A stretch of 5,918 nucleotides of DNA, taken from NCBI GenBank assembly GCA_903908785.1, contig CAIVTL010000169.1, positions 1 to 5,918 of the forward strand, written 5' to 3'. Below the pieces are notes generated by a model that made no database searches, was not told the origin of the DNA, and was given only the letters and a program-made list of their open reading frames with translations. Below, piece after piece: positions 1 to 5,073 of the stretch; the first letter of the stretch is position 1; each line of letters starts with the position of its first letter. Both the position numbers and the translations under genes were made by a program. The DNA comes from Caldifarciminota bacterium. Lineage in GTDB: Bacteria; Hydrothermota; Tepidihabitantia; Tepidihabitantales; Tepidihabitantaceae.

Positions 1-2
1 AT

Positions 3-1820
3 GCTCACAAGGCGAAGTATCACGAGTTCTACGCCTACAACCTGAACCGGGACACTTGGGGGCCGTTGCTGGAAGGCATGCCGATTGCGGGTTCTGCCGG
101 AAGCAAGGCGAGCAAGGACGGCGGCTGTGCGGTATGGGTGGACGGCGCGGTGTTTGCACTGAAGGGAAATGGCACCCAGGAGTTCTGGATGTACAGTCCG
201 CTGATAGAGGGTTGGCCACTGGAACTTGATACCATTCCGACTGCCACCCACTCCGTTAGACCGAAAAAGGTCAAGGCGGGTGCGGACATGACTGTCTGCA
301 ACGGTCGCATCTACGCCCTCAAGGGCAACAAGACGCGAGACCTGTTGCGCTATAGCTTGCCCGGCGGCGGGGTAGACGCGCTGTTGCGGGAGCACTTTGC
401 GGCGCAGCGCTTGATGAAAGACCAGGGCAGGCAGACTGGCGGCGAGTCGCCGGTCACGGAAGGCATTGAGGCGTTCTGCCCTCGCTGGCGGAGCGACGGG
501 GCCGCCGTGATTCTGGCCCATGACGACTCGTTAGATTGGAGCCAGGTATATGAGGTTGAGTACTCAGGCGGCGTCGGGACAGAGACCCGCATCGTCGACG
601 TGGAGGCGCACTGCGAAGAGCCAAGCTACAACGACGCCGGGGACATGGTTTGCTTCACGATTGACACGGCCGGGTACACACAGATCGCCGTAGTGGACCT
701 CGACACGAGCGACAACGGCCGCGATGACGCCACGGGTTGCACGGCCCCGGTGCAGGCACTATCCGCCGATGGCACGACGCCGAAGCCAAGGGCACTGGGC
801 GACATAACCATCTTATCCTCAAGCTCTTACGACCACTCTTCGCCTTCCTTCTCGCCGTCCGGCGACTACATTTGTTTTGTCAGGGAGTCCGAGGACGGCG
901 ACGATGATGTTTGGTGCGTGCCGGCTGACGGCGGAAGCGAGGTGCAGTTGACCGCTTGCGGTTGGTCGCACGCGGACCCTGTCTGGCTCAACGAAACCAC
1001 CTTGGTGTTTACGCACATCCCCGACGATGACTGCGACCAGATAGGAAAACTCGTAACCACGACTTCCACCGAGACCGATTTGACCTCATCTTCATACGAC
1101 CACGCCCGGCCCGACGCAACCGAGTCCGGCACGACAGTGTGCTTCGAACGCTTCGACGACGACGGTACGCACATCGCGAAGGTGTCGGCAAGCGGCGGGA
1201 GCGAGACGGTCCTGACCACGGGCGCGCAGGATATGGACGCACCAGACTGGTGCAACGACTATGCCATATTCTGCACGCGGTGGACCGGCATAACGAGCGC
1301 CATCTGCCGGGTCAATGCGGTGAGCGGCGGCTGGACGCCCGTGACTGACTCGTCGGCGATTCGCGACAACCCGGATTGCTGGTACAACCAAGTCGGCAAC
1401 ACGAGTTACATCACCTACGAACGCGAGAACTGGGACCCGCCGGTCCTATTCGGTAACGACGGCAGGAAGAAGAAGTGGGGCACTGGTATCTTCAAGATGC
1501 ACTTCCGCGAGCCGCAAGGCGGCCAGCAGGGCGCGAGCATGTACACGTTTGCCTTGGAGAAGGCAGAGCCGAACCCGGCCACCAACCGCGTCCGGATACG
1601 CTGGCAGGTTCCGGTTGAAGCTCAGGTGTCGCTGCGCGTGTACAACACGGCGGGACAACTGGTCAAGGTGCTGGCGGACGGCAGGGTCAAGCCTGGGGCG
1701 CACACGAGCGTCTGGAACGGAACGGACACGAGGGGCCGACGGCTGGCCAACGGCGTGTACTTCTGCGCGCTGGATAACGGTGCGAAGAGAATCAGCAGGA
1801 AGCTCGTTCTGACCGACTAA
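3..1820 (+). CDS. Secreted Kelch/PD40 beta-propeller protein with FlgD-like C-terminal sorting domain (5' partial)
   Basis: The frame is open from the window edge, so the true start lies upstream; the first in-frame start-like codon, a TTG at 66, is not credible as the start. 605 residues are visible. Residues 8-19 (EFYAYNLNRDTW), 41-55 and about 100-120 (GRIYALKGNKTRDLLRYSLP) look like Kelch blades. Residues about 150-460 are PD40/TolB-like strands, for example PSFSPSGDYICFVRE and DVWCVPADGGSEVQLT. An SSSYDH motif recurs 89 residues apart. Residues about 513-605 match the FlgD-Ig / type IX-like sorting domain: EPNP, LRVYNTAGQLVKVL, WNGTDTRGRRLANGVYF. In this family the C-terminal domain usually serves export or surface anchoring. 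Propellers bind proteins or glycans, and no catalytic motif is visible. The architecture suggests a surface or secreted protein; its ligand is unknown. Confidence 0.88.
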   Translation, partial: AHKAKYHEFYAYNLNRDTWGPLLEGMPIAGSAGSKASKDGGCAVWVDGAVFALKGNGTQEFWMYSPLIEGWPLELDTIPTATHSVRPKKVKAGADMTVCNGRIYALKGNKTRDLLRYSLPGGGVDALLREHFAAQRLMKDQGRQTGGESPVTEGIEAFCPRWRSDGAAVILAHDDSLDWSQVYEVEYSGGVGTETRIVDVEAHCEEPSYNDAGDMVCFTIDTAGYTQIAVVDLDTSDNGRDDATGCTAPVQALSADGTTPKPRALGDITILSSSSYDHSSPSFSPSGDYICFVRESEDGDDDVWCVPADGGSEVQLTACGWSHADPVWLNETTLVFTHIPDDDCDQIGKLVTTTSTETDLTSSSYDHARPDATESGTTVCFERFDDDGTHIAKVSASGGSETVLTTGAQDMDAPDWCNDYAIFCTRWTGITSAICRVNAVSGGWTPVTDSSAIRDNPDCWYNQVGNTSYITYERENWDPPVLFGNDGRKKKWGTGIFKMHFREPQGGQQGASMYTFALEKAEPNPATNRVRIRWQVPVEAQVSLRVYNTAGQLVKVLADGRVKPGAHTSVWNGTDTRGRRLANGVYFCALDNGAKRISRKLVLTD

Positions 1821-1842
1821 CCTTCCGAGCCTCCGACCCAAA

Positions 1843-1868
1843 GGCTGCCCGCGTCCGTGCGGGCAGCC
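1843..1868 (+). terminator. GC-rich hairpin after the propeller gene, possible terminator
   Basis: A perfect 10-bp inverted repeat (GGCTGCCCGC and GCGGGCAGCC) surrounds a 6-base loop and begins 22 bases after the stop codon. The position and stem strength fit a transcription terminator. No T-run follows, so it may work with a factor or mainly protect the mRNA 3' end. Confidence 0.6.
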
Positions 1869-2016
1869 TGCTCTCAAGTGCCTGTGTTGCGCTTCTCCGA
1901 ACGGCCCGCGACTATCGGGCGGTCAGGGGAGACGCCCGCGCGTCGGCGCGGCAGGCTTAGTACGTGGGGGAATGTGAAGTGTCTTGGCCAGTCGAATTCG
2001 CTGCGTGAACCCTACC

Positions 2017-2045
2017 TTGACTCCCGCCCATTCCGCCCATAGGCT
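2017..2045 (+). promoter_or_regulatory. Weak sigma70-like promoter candidate
   Basis: TTGACT at 2017-2022 is a near-consensus -35 element. It is followed after 17 bases by TAGGCT at 2040-2045, a poor -10 that matches TATAAT at three positions. It sits 25 bases before the small ORF, where a promoter would be expected. The rest of the gap (1869-2016) holds only a 6-bp hairpin with a four-base loop at 1936-1951 and nothing I recognise. Confidence 0.3.
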
Positions 2046-2056
2046 GTGGAATGACG

Positions 2057-2063
2057 AAAGGAG
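2057..2063 (+). promoter_or_regulatory. Shine-Dalgarno AAAGGAG for the 44-residue ORF
   Basis: AAAGGAG lies 6 bases before the ATG at 2070. It is a much better ribosome site than anything before the downstream repeat protein, so translation of this locus probably begins at 2070. Confidence 0.7.
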
Positions 2064-2069
2064 CCTGAC

Positions 2070-2204
2070 ATGGCAACATTGAGTCTGGAAGACCGTGTGA
2101 AGAAACTGGAGCGGGAGCTTGCGGACATGAGGAGCGTCATGGAGAAGGAGAGAGACTCCTCTCCGGCCTTCACCGAATCCGCACACAGGGGTTGGCGGAC
2201 ATGA
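2070..2204 (+). CDS. Small coiled-coil ORF, leader peptide or detached N-terminus of the repeat protein
   Basis: The ORF encodes 44 residues. Residues 4-28 (LSLEDRVKKLERELADMRSV and beyond) show hydrophobic positions spaced 4-3-4-3-4 (L, V, L, L, M, M), a short coiled coil. The rest of the peptide has no recognisable pattern. The stop overlaps the ATG of the next gene as ATGA, which fits translational coupling. The alternative is that this is the true N-terminus of the repeat protein, split by a frameshift. A (GA)4 tract lies at 2148-2155. Dropping one GA makes the frame run on through LLSGLHRIRTQGLAD into the repeat protein, for 267 residues in total. From memory, proteins with this repeat often begin with a similar coiled coil, which favours one gene. 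It has its own strong Shine-Dalgarno. Function unknown. Confidence 0.6.
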   Translation: MATLSLEDRVKKLERELADMRSVMEKERDSSPAFTESAHRGWRT

Positions 2205-2875
2205 AAAACGTGGTGCGTACCCGCAGGGTTGAGATTGTGGATGAGAAGGGCAAGACCCGCGCCGTGCTGGGCGTGACCGAGGAAGGGCTAGGGCTGTGGC
2301 TGCGTGACGAGAAGGGCAAGGCCCGTGCCGAACTGAGCTTGAATAGGGTAGGGGCAGGTCTGTACCTGCTCAACGAGAGGGGCAAGGGTAGAGCCATGCT
2401 TGGCGTTGCCGGAGACGTGCCGGCGCTGGCCCTGTGGAATGAGAAGGGCAGAATCGGCGCCTTGCTAGGTGCGAGCATGACAGGGTCGGGGCTGGTCTTG
2501 AACGACCAGAAGGGTAAGCTGAGGGCCAAGCTGGCCATGGTCGAAGACCAGCCCGGCCTCACACTCTTCGACGAGAAGGGGAAGCCACGCGTAAATCTAG
2601 AGATGACTGCAGAAGCGGCTCCGCAAGCCCTGACCAACGAGAAGGGCAAGCCCAAGGCCGGACTTGGCACGTCCGCGGCAGAGCCTGAACTGACGCTGTC
2701 TGACGGTAACTGCTCGGCCCGCGCCGTGCTAACCGTGACCCGTGGAAACGGGCCGGAGCTCGTCCTGTTCGACGGCGAGGGCAGGGCACGCGCCGGGCTG
2801 AGCCTGCCGGTGGGAGACCCTGGGCTGGACCTGTTCGACGATAAGGGCAGGCGAATCTGGAGCCCGCAGGAGTAA
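2201..2875 (+). CDS. 22-residue-repeat protein with the DEKGKxRAxL motif
   Basis: 224 residues from ATG 2201; a TTG at 2192 would add three. Nearly the whole chain is ten tandem units of 22 residues with the pattern GLxLxDEKGKxRAxLxvxxxg. Units 2-8 are exactly 22 residues, unit 9 has 23, and unit 10 is cut short at RRIWSPQE. Alternating strand-turn-strand units with D/N-E-K-G turns suggest a beta-solenoid or repeated beta-hairpins. There is no signal peptide or membrane segment, so it is probably cytoplasmic. Similar repeats occur in uncharacterised bacterial proteins, and I know of no assigned function. The start overlaps the coiled-coil ORF by four bases. The only upstream ribosome-site candidate is AGGGG at 2187-2191, nine bases away. 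It may be the second part of a frameshifted gene beginning at 2070. Confidence 0.85.
   Translation: MKNVVRTRRVEIVDEKGKTRAVLGVTEEGLGLWLRDEKGKARAELSLNRVGAGLYLLNERGKGRAMLGVAGDVPALALWNEKGRIGALLGASMTGSGLVLNDQKGKLRAKLAMVEDQPGLTLFDEKGKPRVNLEMTAEAAPQALTNEKGKPKAGLGTSAAEPELTLSDGNCSARAVLTVTRGNGPELVLFDGEGRARAGLSLPVGDPGLDLFDDKGRRIWSPQE
2222..2872 (+). repeat. Ten diverged 66-bp tandem coding repeats
   Basis: Units begin at 2222, 2288, 2354, 2420, 2486, 2552, 2618, 2684, 2750 (69 bases) and 2819 (54 bases). The best-conserved DNA core is GAGAAGGGCAAG-like and encodes EKGK. The units differ enough that recent expansion by slippage is unlikely. Unit 8 has lost the core (DGNCSA). The periodicity is at the protein level. 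Confidence 0.85.
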
Positions 2876-2879
2876 GGAA

Positions 2880-2921
2880 GGGACCCGAGCGGAAACGCGT
2901 AGGACCGCGCGTTTCGGGCCC
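2880..2921 (+). terminator. Imperfect hairpin between convergent genes, possible terminator
   Basis: GAAACGCG at 2892-2899 pairs with CGCGTTTC at 2908-2915. The stem extends by CCC 2884-2886 with GGG 2916-2918 and GGG 2880-2882 with CCC 2919-2921, with a bulged A and a bulged GAGCG. It starts five bases after the repeat protein's stop. It lacks a T-run and would fold on either strand. Confidence 0.5.
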
Positions 2922-3150
2922 ATCCTACTCGGTTCCCACGGCGTAGTGGCCGATCGGCGTACGGACTCCATGGTGGGCAGGGAAGGGGTCGGGTCAGCTA
3001 TGCCTGAGACACGGCCGAGGGCAGACGGGCTTCGGCTTACGGCTCACGGCTTGCGCTGACGGCAGGCAAGCCGCGCGCGTGCACGAAAAGCTGCGAATTG
3101 AGAACTGGCCCGACTTCCGCAACTTCTGTTCCCGACTTCTGTACGGCGGG
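2922..3150. other. Convergent intergenic region without a gene
   Basis: The region lies between the ends of the repeat protein (plus) and the integrase-like protein (minus). I see no coding pattern, RNA gene or attC-like core. It contains a heptamer repeat near 3033-3053 and two copies of CCCGACTTC (3109-3117 and 3131-3139). ACTTCTGT also occurs twice (3122-3129 and 3135-3142). These could be decayed repeats at an array boundary. Confidence 0.5.
3033..3053. repeat. Three tandem CGGCTYR heptamers
   Basis: CGGCTTA, CGGCTCA and CGGCTTG follow directly on one another, and a looser CGCTGA / CGGCAGG follows. It is a short, low-copy tandem repeat in noncoding DNA with no visible function. Confidence 0.5.
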
Positions 3151-3762
3151 TCATGCCTCACGGCCCCACCGCTCCGGAGGCAATCGAACTGGGGGAACAC
3201 GGCCTAGCCAAAGGGAGGCCTTATCTTCAAGGCCGTGACTCGATTTCCGTTCCGCATTTACCCTAGTAATCTGGGACGCACGCAGTGAAGCATTCTCGAT
3301 TGGCTCGCCGCAGGCGAGCGCGACATATCCTTCCACGGTTCGGATGTCACGTACGCCGGCTTGAAACCCGCTAGTTACCTCCAGGAAACGGATGCCGAGT
3401 TCTGCCACTGACTTCCTGACCGTCGGAAAGAAGGCTTCAACGGTCATCGGGACCGCGAGTAGGTCGGGGATTCCGCAGAAGACACAGTCGCTCTTCCTAC
3501 TCCACGCACGGGCAAGGAATTGTTCTACCGGCATAAGACGGTCCGAGGTAGCTACCTCTGCAAAGAAGAGGCCGCTGTAGTGGTCTCGCAGCAAGTAGTG
3601 GACCAAGTGGGTGCGTTCGTCCTGCGTCACATTGTCCAGCCGAATCTCCATCGGCTTATGTTGATACTTCAATCTTCCGTCTCTGGTCACGTAGTAGTGT
3701 TTTGATGCGCAGACGGTCAGTTGATGAACATGATTAGGGTAAAGGGATGAGTATCGCAACAT
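3151..3762 (-). CDS. Integrase-fold-like protein, probably catalytically inactive
   Basis: 203 residues from an ATG preceded by an in-frame stop, with no convincing Shine-Dalgarno. Residues 38-145 resemble an rve/DDE integrase core. MEIRLDNVT (38-46) stands where retroviral-type integrases have W-x-I-D-x-T. LRDHYSG (58-64) matches the second strand. GIPDLLAVP (97-105) matches the GIPxxLxSDNG segment, and ELGIRF plus QAGVRDIRTVE (121-144) match the region ending in the catalytic Glu. On that alignment the first Asp is Arg41, the second is Pro105, and only Glu144 remains, so DDE chemistry is unlikely. The tail after about 150 is basic and unrecognised. The gene starts 37 bases beyond an attC-like element. 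Its 5' part is AT-richer than its neighbours (about 40-47% GC where I counted). Alternatives are a nucleic-acid-binding domesticated transposase relative or an unrelated family. The CDS is likely real; the family call is tentative. Confidence 0.7.
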   Translation of the reverse strand: MLRYSSLYPNHVHQLTVCASKHYYVTRDGRLKYQHKPMEIRLDNVTQDERTHLVHYLLRDHYSGLFFAEVATSDRLMPVEQFLARAWSRKSDCVFCGIPDLLAVPMTVEAFFPTVRKSVAELGIRFLEVTSGFQAGVRDIRTVEGYVALACGEPIENASLRASQITRVNAERKSSHGLEDKASLWLGRVPPVRLPPERWGREA

Positions 3763-3799
3763 GGCTAGCGTACTAGGGACTGTCGGCGACGCACTTCCT

Positions 3800-3852
3800 A
3801 TCTAACTTCGGTTAAGGCCGAGGGGTCGGACTGCATTGCGGACATGTTAGGC
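3800..3852 (-). other. attC-like (59-base-element) integron recombination site
   Basis: Read on the minus strand, the 53-base element opens with GCCTAAC (consensus RYYYAAC) and closes with GTTAGAT (consensus GTTRRRY). The outer cores pair over five bases (CTAAC/GTTAG). Inside, AGTCCGA pairs with TCGGCCT around a CCCC loop with one T-C mismatch, matching the L''/L' arm of attC sites. It lies 10 bases after the lipoprotein stop and 37 bases before the next start, in the orientation expected for a cassette 3' end. It is slightly shorter than most known attC sites (about 57-140 bases). No integrase gene is visible. Confidence 0.55.
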
Positions 3853-3862
3853 GGGTGGGCTG

Positions 3863-4303
3863 TCATGGCTGCGTGTCGTAGTTGAGGCGGGCTGTTGTGG
3901 TCACGTTCTTGTCGGATACGGCAGAGAATGAGTTGTCGTAAACGAGGTAGTGGCTGCCGGTGCTGAGATACACATTGAACGAACCCGTTGTCAACTGACC
4001 TGAGTTGTATTCCGGGTACACCGCATGGCCGTTGGACCAGTTGATGTAGTCCGACTCCGTCATGACGAGGACTACGATGTCATTGCCGCTGCCGCCCGAC
4101 GCGGTGAAAGTGCCCTGCAGATGCGGGCTCAGCATTGCGCCTGTCACATCTATGGTGTAGAACCGCCAAGTGGCCGCTGGCACGGTGAACGTCGTATTCG
4201 CGATTACGTCAGAGTGAGGCTCCGGCTGCGGTGCGTGGTGGCACGCCACCACGGACAGCCCTGCGGCGAGTAGTGTAACCACACAGACATGGACCGTTTT
4301 CAT
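3863..4303 (-). CDS. Lipoprotein with GOLD/p24-like beta-sandwich domain
   Basis: 146 residues. MKTVHVCVVTLLAAGLSVVAC is a lipoprotein signal with lipobox VVAC, so the mature protein should be lipid-anchored at Cys21. A short His/Pro-rich linker follows (HHAPQPEPHSD). Residues about 33-143 form an all-beta domain: FTVPAATWRFYTIDV, then GTFTASGGSGNDIVVLVMTE, then SDYINWSNGHAVYPEY, then NVYLSTGSHYLVYDNSFS. The FTASGGSGNDI and TGSHYLVYDN pattern resembles bacterial GOLD/emp24-like or PPC-type beta-sandwich domains, which are generally binding or oligomerisation modules. There is no enzyme motif. AGGAGG sits four bases before the ATG, a strong ribosome site. It is 86 bases downstream of the membrane-protein gene and probably co-transcribed with it. 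An attC-like element follows 10 bases after the stop. It likely acts in the envelope; its ligand is unknown. Confidence 0.85.
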   Translation of the reverse strand: MKTVHVCVVTLLAAGLSVVACHHAPQPEPHSDVIANTTFTVPAATWRFYTIDVTGAMLSPHLQGTFTASGGSGNDIVVLVMTESDYINWSNGHAVYPEYNSGQLTTGSFNVYLSTGSHYLVYDNSFSAVSDKNVTTTARLNYDTQP

Positions 4304-4307
4304 GCTT

Positions 4308-4313
4308 CCTCCT
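4308..4313 (-). promoter_or_regulatory. Shine-Dalgarno AGGAGG of the lipoprotein gene
   Basis: On the minus strand AGGAGG precedes AAGC and then the ATG at 4303-4301, a full-consensus site at close spacing. It fixes the start at the lipoprotein signal peptide and suggests strong translation. Confidence 0.85.
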
Positions 4314-4323
4314 ATTTAGTCGG

Positions 4324-4341
4324 CCCGGCTGTCACAGCGGG
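4324..4341 (-). other. Small hairpin upstream of the lipoprotein ribosome site
   Basis: GCTG 4328-4331 pairs with CAGC 4335-4338 around a three-base loop. CCC 4324-4326 pairs with GGG 4339-4341, leaving G4327 bulged. It lies between the two envelope genes, about ten bases upstream of the AGGAGG. It could be a processing or attenuation structure, but it has no T-run and may be chance. Confidence 0.3.
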
Positions 4342-4389
4342 AATCGTGGACAAGCAGGGCGGGTTGTCAGATGACGACAATGGTGATGC

Positions 4390-4968
4390 CTACTTTCGCT
4401 CTCCCTTGGCCGCGCGGCGCAGGCGGTCGCCGGCTTGCCCGACGCGGTGCCACGCCGTTATTGCACTAATGAACGAGGCCAGGTCGAGCGCGGCCGGGAT
4501 TCCGATAGATATCGTTGGGTCGACGTAATGGCGTCCGTCCGATTCGATCATGTTGCACACGGCTGTTATGATGATGCTGGCGGCGGACATTCCGACGCTG
4601 TAATAGTAGGATGTTCTCGCGGAACGCAGACTAGCACCTGCGTCCTCGACGGACCCCACGTTGAGACCAAGCTGCTCTTTGTGAGCCACCAGCCACGAAC
4701 TGTCCATCGGGGCTGGCACGCCGAGCATGATGCTCAGGCCTGGTAGACGCGCCTTGAGCGAGTCGGCTCGGGCCACGTCCGAGACGGTCATGCTCACAAC
4801 GTCGGTCAGCTTGAGCACGCGAATCGCGCCCGATGGCGGTTGGACGCATACATAGGGCGAGTCGACCGATACGACCGTGCCGTCTATCTTGCCGGTCTTG
4901 GTGGTTACGACATCTGCAACGGCCATCCCCGTTGCCAAGAGCGCGACCAGCACGACTTTCATTCTCAT
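4390..4968 (-). CDS. Secreted or membrane protein with SH3-like N-terminal region and two C-terminal hydrophobic segments
   Basis: 192 residues from the ATG at 4968. An upstream ATG at 4998 would add ten residues, but the AAGGAG five bases before 4968 decides the start. Residues 1-18 (MRMKVVLVALLATGMAVA) are a signal peptide with an AVA-D cleavage site. Residues about 19-62 (TTKTGKIDGTVVSVDSPYVCVQ, then IRVLKLTDVVSMTV) look like a small five-stranded SH3/LSm-like barrel of the kind seen in uncharacterised exported proteins. Residues about 122-142 (YYYSVGMSAASIIITAVCNM) and 153-174 (ISIGIPAALDLASFISAIT) could be membrane helices or packed hydrophobic helices. The C-terminus is basic (RLRRAAKGERK). 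It lies directly after an attC-like element, with the lipoprotein gene 86 bases downstream, so the two may form an envelope pair. I do not recognise the family. Confidence 0.8.
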   Translation of the reverse strand: MRMKVVLVALLATGMAVADVVTTKTGKIDGTVVSVDSPYVCVQPPSGAIRVLKLTDVVSMTVSDVARADSLKARLPGLSIMLGVPAPMDSSWLVAHKEQLGLNVGSVEDAGASLRSARTSYYYSVGMSAASIIITAVCNMIESDGRHYVDPTISIGIPAALDLASFISAITAWHRVGQAGDRLRRAAKGERK

Positions 4969-4973
4969 GGTAG

Positions 4974-4979
4974 CTCCTT
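4974..4979 (-). promoter_or_regulatory. Shine-Dalgarno AAGGAG deciding the start at 4968
   Basis: AAGGAG lies five bases before the ATG at 4968-4966, and the signal peptide begins immediately after. The earlier in-frame ATG at 4998 sits inside the attC-like element and has no such site. Confidence 0.75.
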
Positions 4980-4990
4980 CATTCGAGGTC

Positions 4991-5034
4991 CAGTCCAAAC
5001 CGATGGTACGGATTACGTGACGAACATGTTAGGT
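4991..5034 (-). other. Second attC-like element, distal core missing or degenerate
   Basis: On the minus strand it opens with ACCTAAC (RYYYAAC) followed by ATGT. It aligns without gaps to the first 35 bases of the 3800-3852 element at 25 positions, most differences being transitions. AATCCG (5014-5009) pairs with CGGTTT (5002-4997) with a mismatch at the same stem position. One pair differs by a compensatory change (G-C there, A-T here). No clean GTTRRRY end is present; GTTTGGAC is the nearest. It lies 39 bases after the methyltransferase stop and about 22 bases before the next start. Confidence 0.45.
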
Positions 5035-5073
5035 GTCCCGCCGGGTCACATCCAATGCGCGGGCGAGACGTGT

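Noticed and set aside
66..68. TTG as the start of the propeller protein
   Set aside because: The frame is open back to the window edge and the upstream residues (EFYAYNLNRDTW) fit a Kelch blade, so the gene is truncated rather than starting here.
1446..1877. Long minus-strand frame opposite the propeller gene
   Set aside because: It has an R/H/A-rich shadow composition and lies antisense to the well-supported FlgD-like domain.
1857..2042. Plus-strand ORF of 61 codons after the propeller gene
   Set aside because: It begins inside the terminator hairpin, lacks a ribosome site and has an arginine/proline-rich composition typical of noncoding GC-rich frames.
2876..3150. Possible attC-like site after the integrase-like gene
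   Set aside because: No core sequence in either orientation fits; GTTGCGG and GGGAAC do not match the consensus.
4304..4389. Possible third attC-like site between the two envelope genes
   Set aside because: No RYYYAAC/GTTRRRY pair or CCTAACATGT is present, only a small hairpin.
4435..4746. Plus-strand ORF of 103 codons opposite the membrane protein
   Set aside because: It is antisense to a gene with a signal peptide and a good Shine-Dalgarno, and has no recognisable features of its own.
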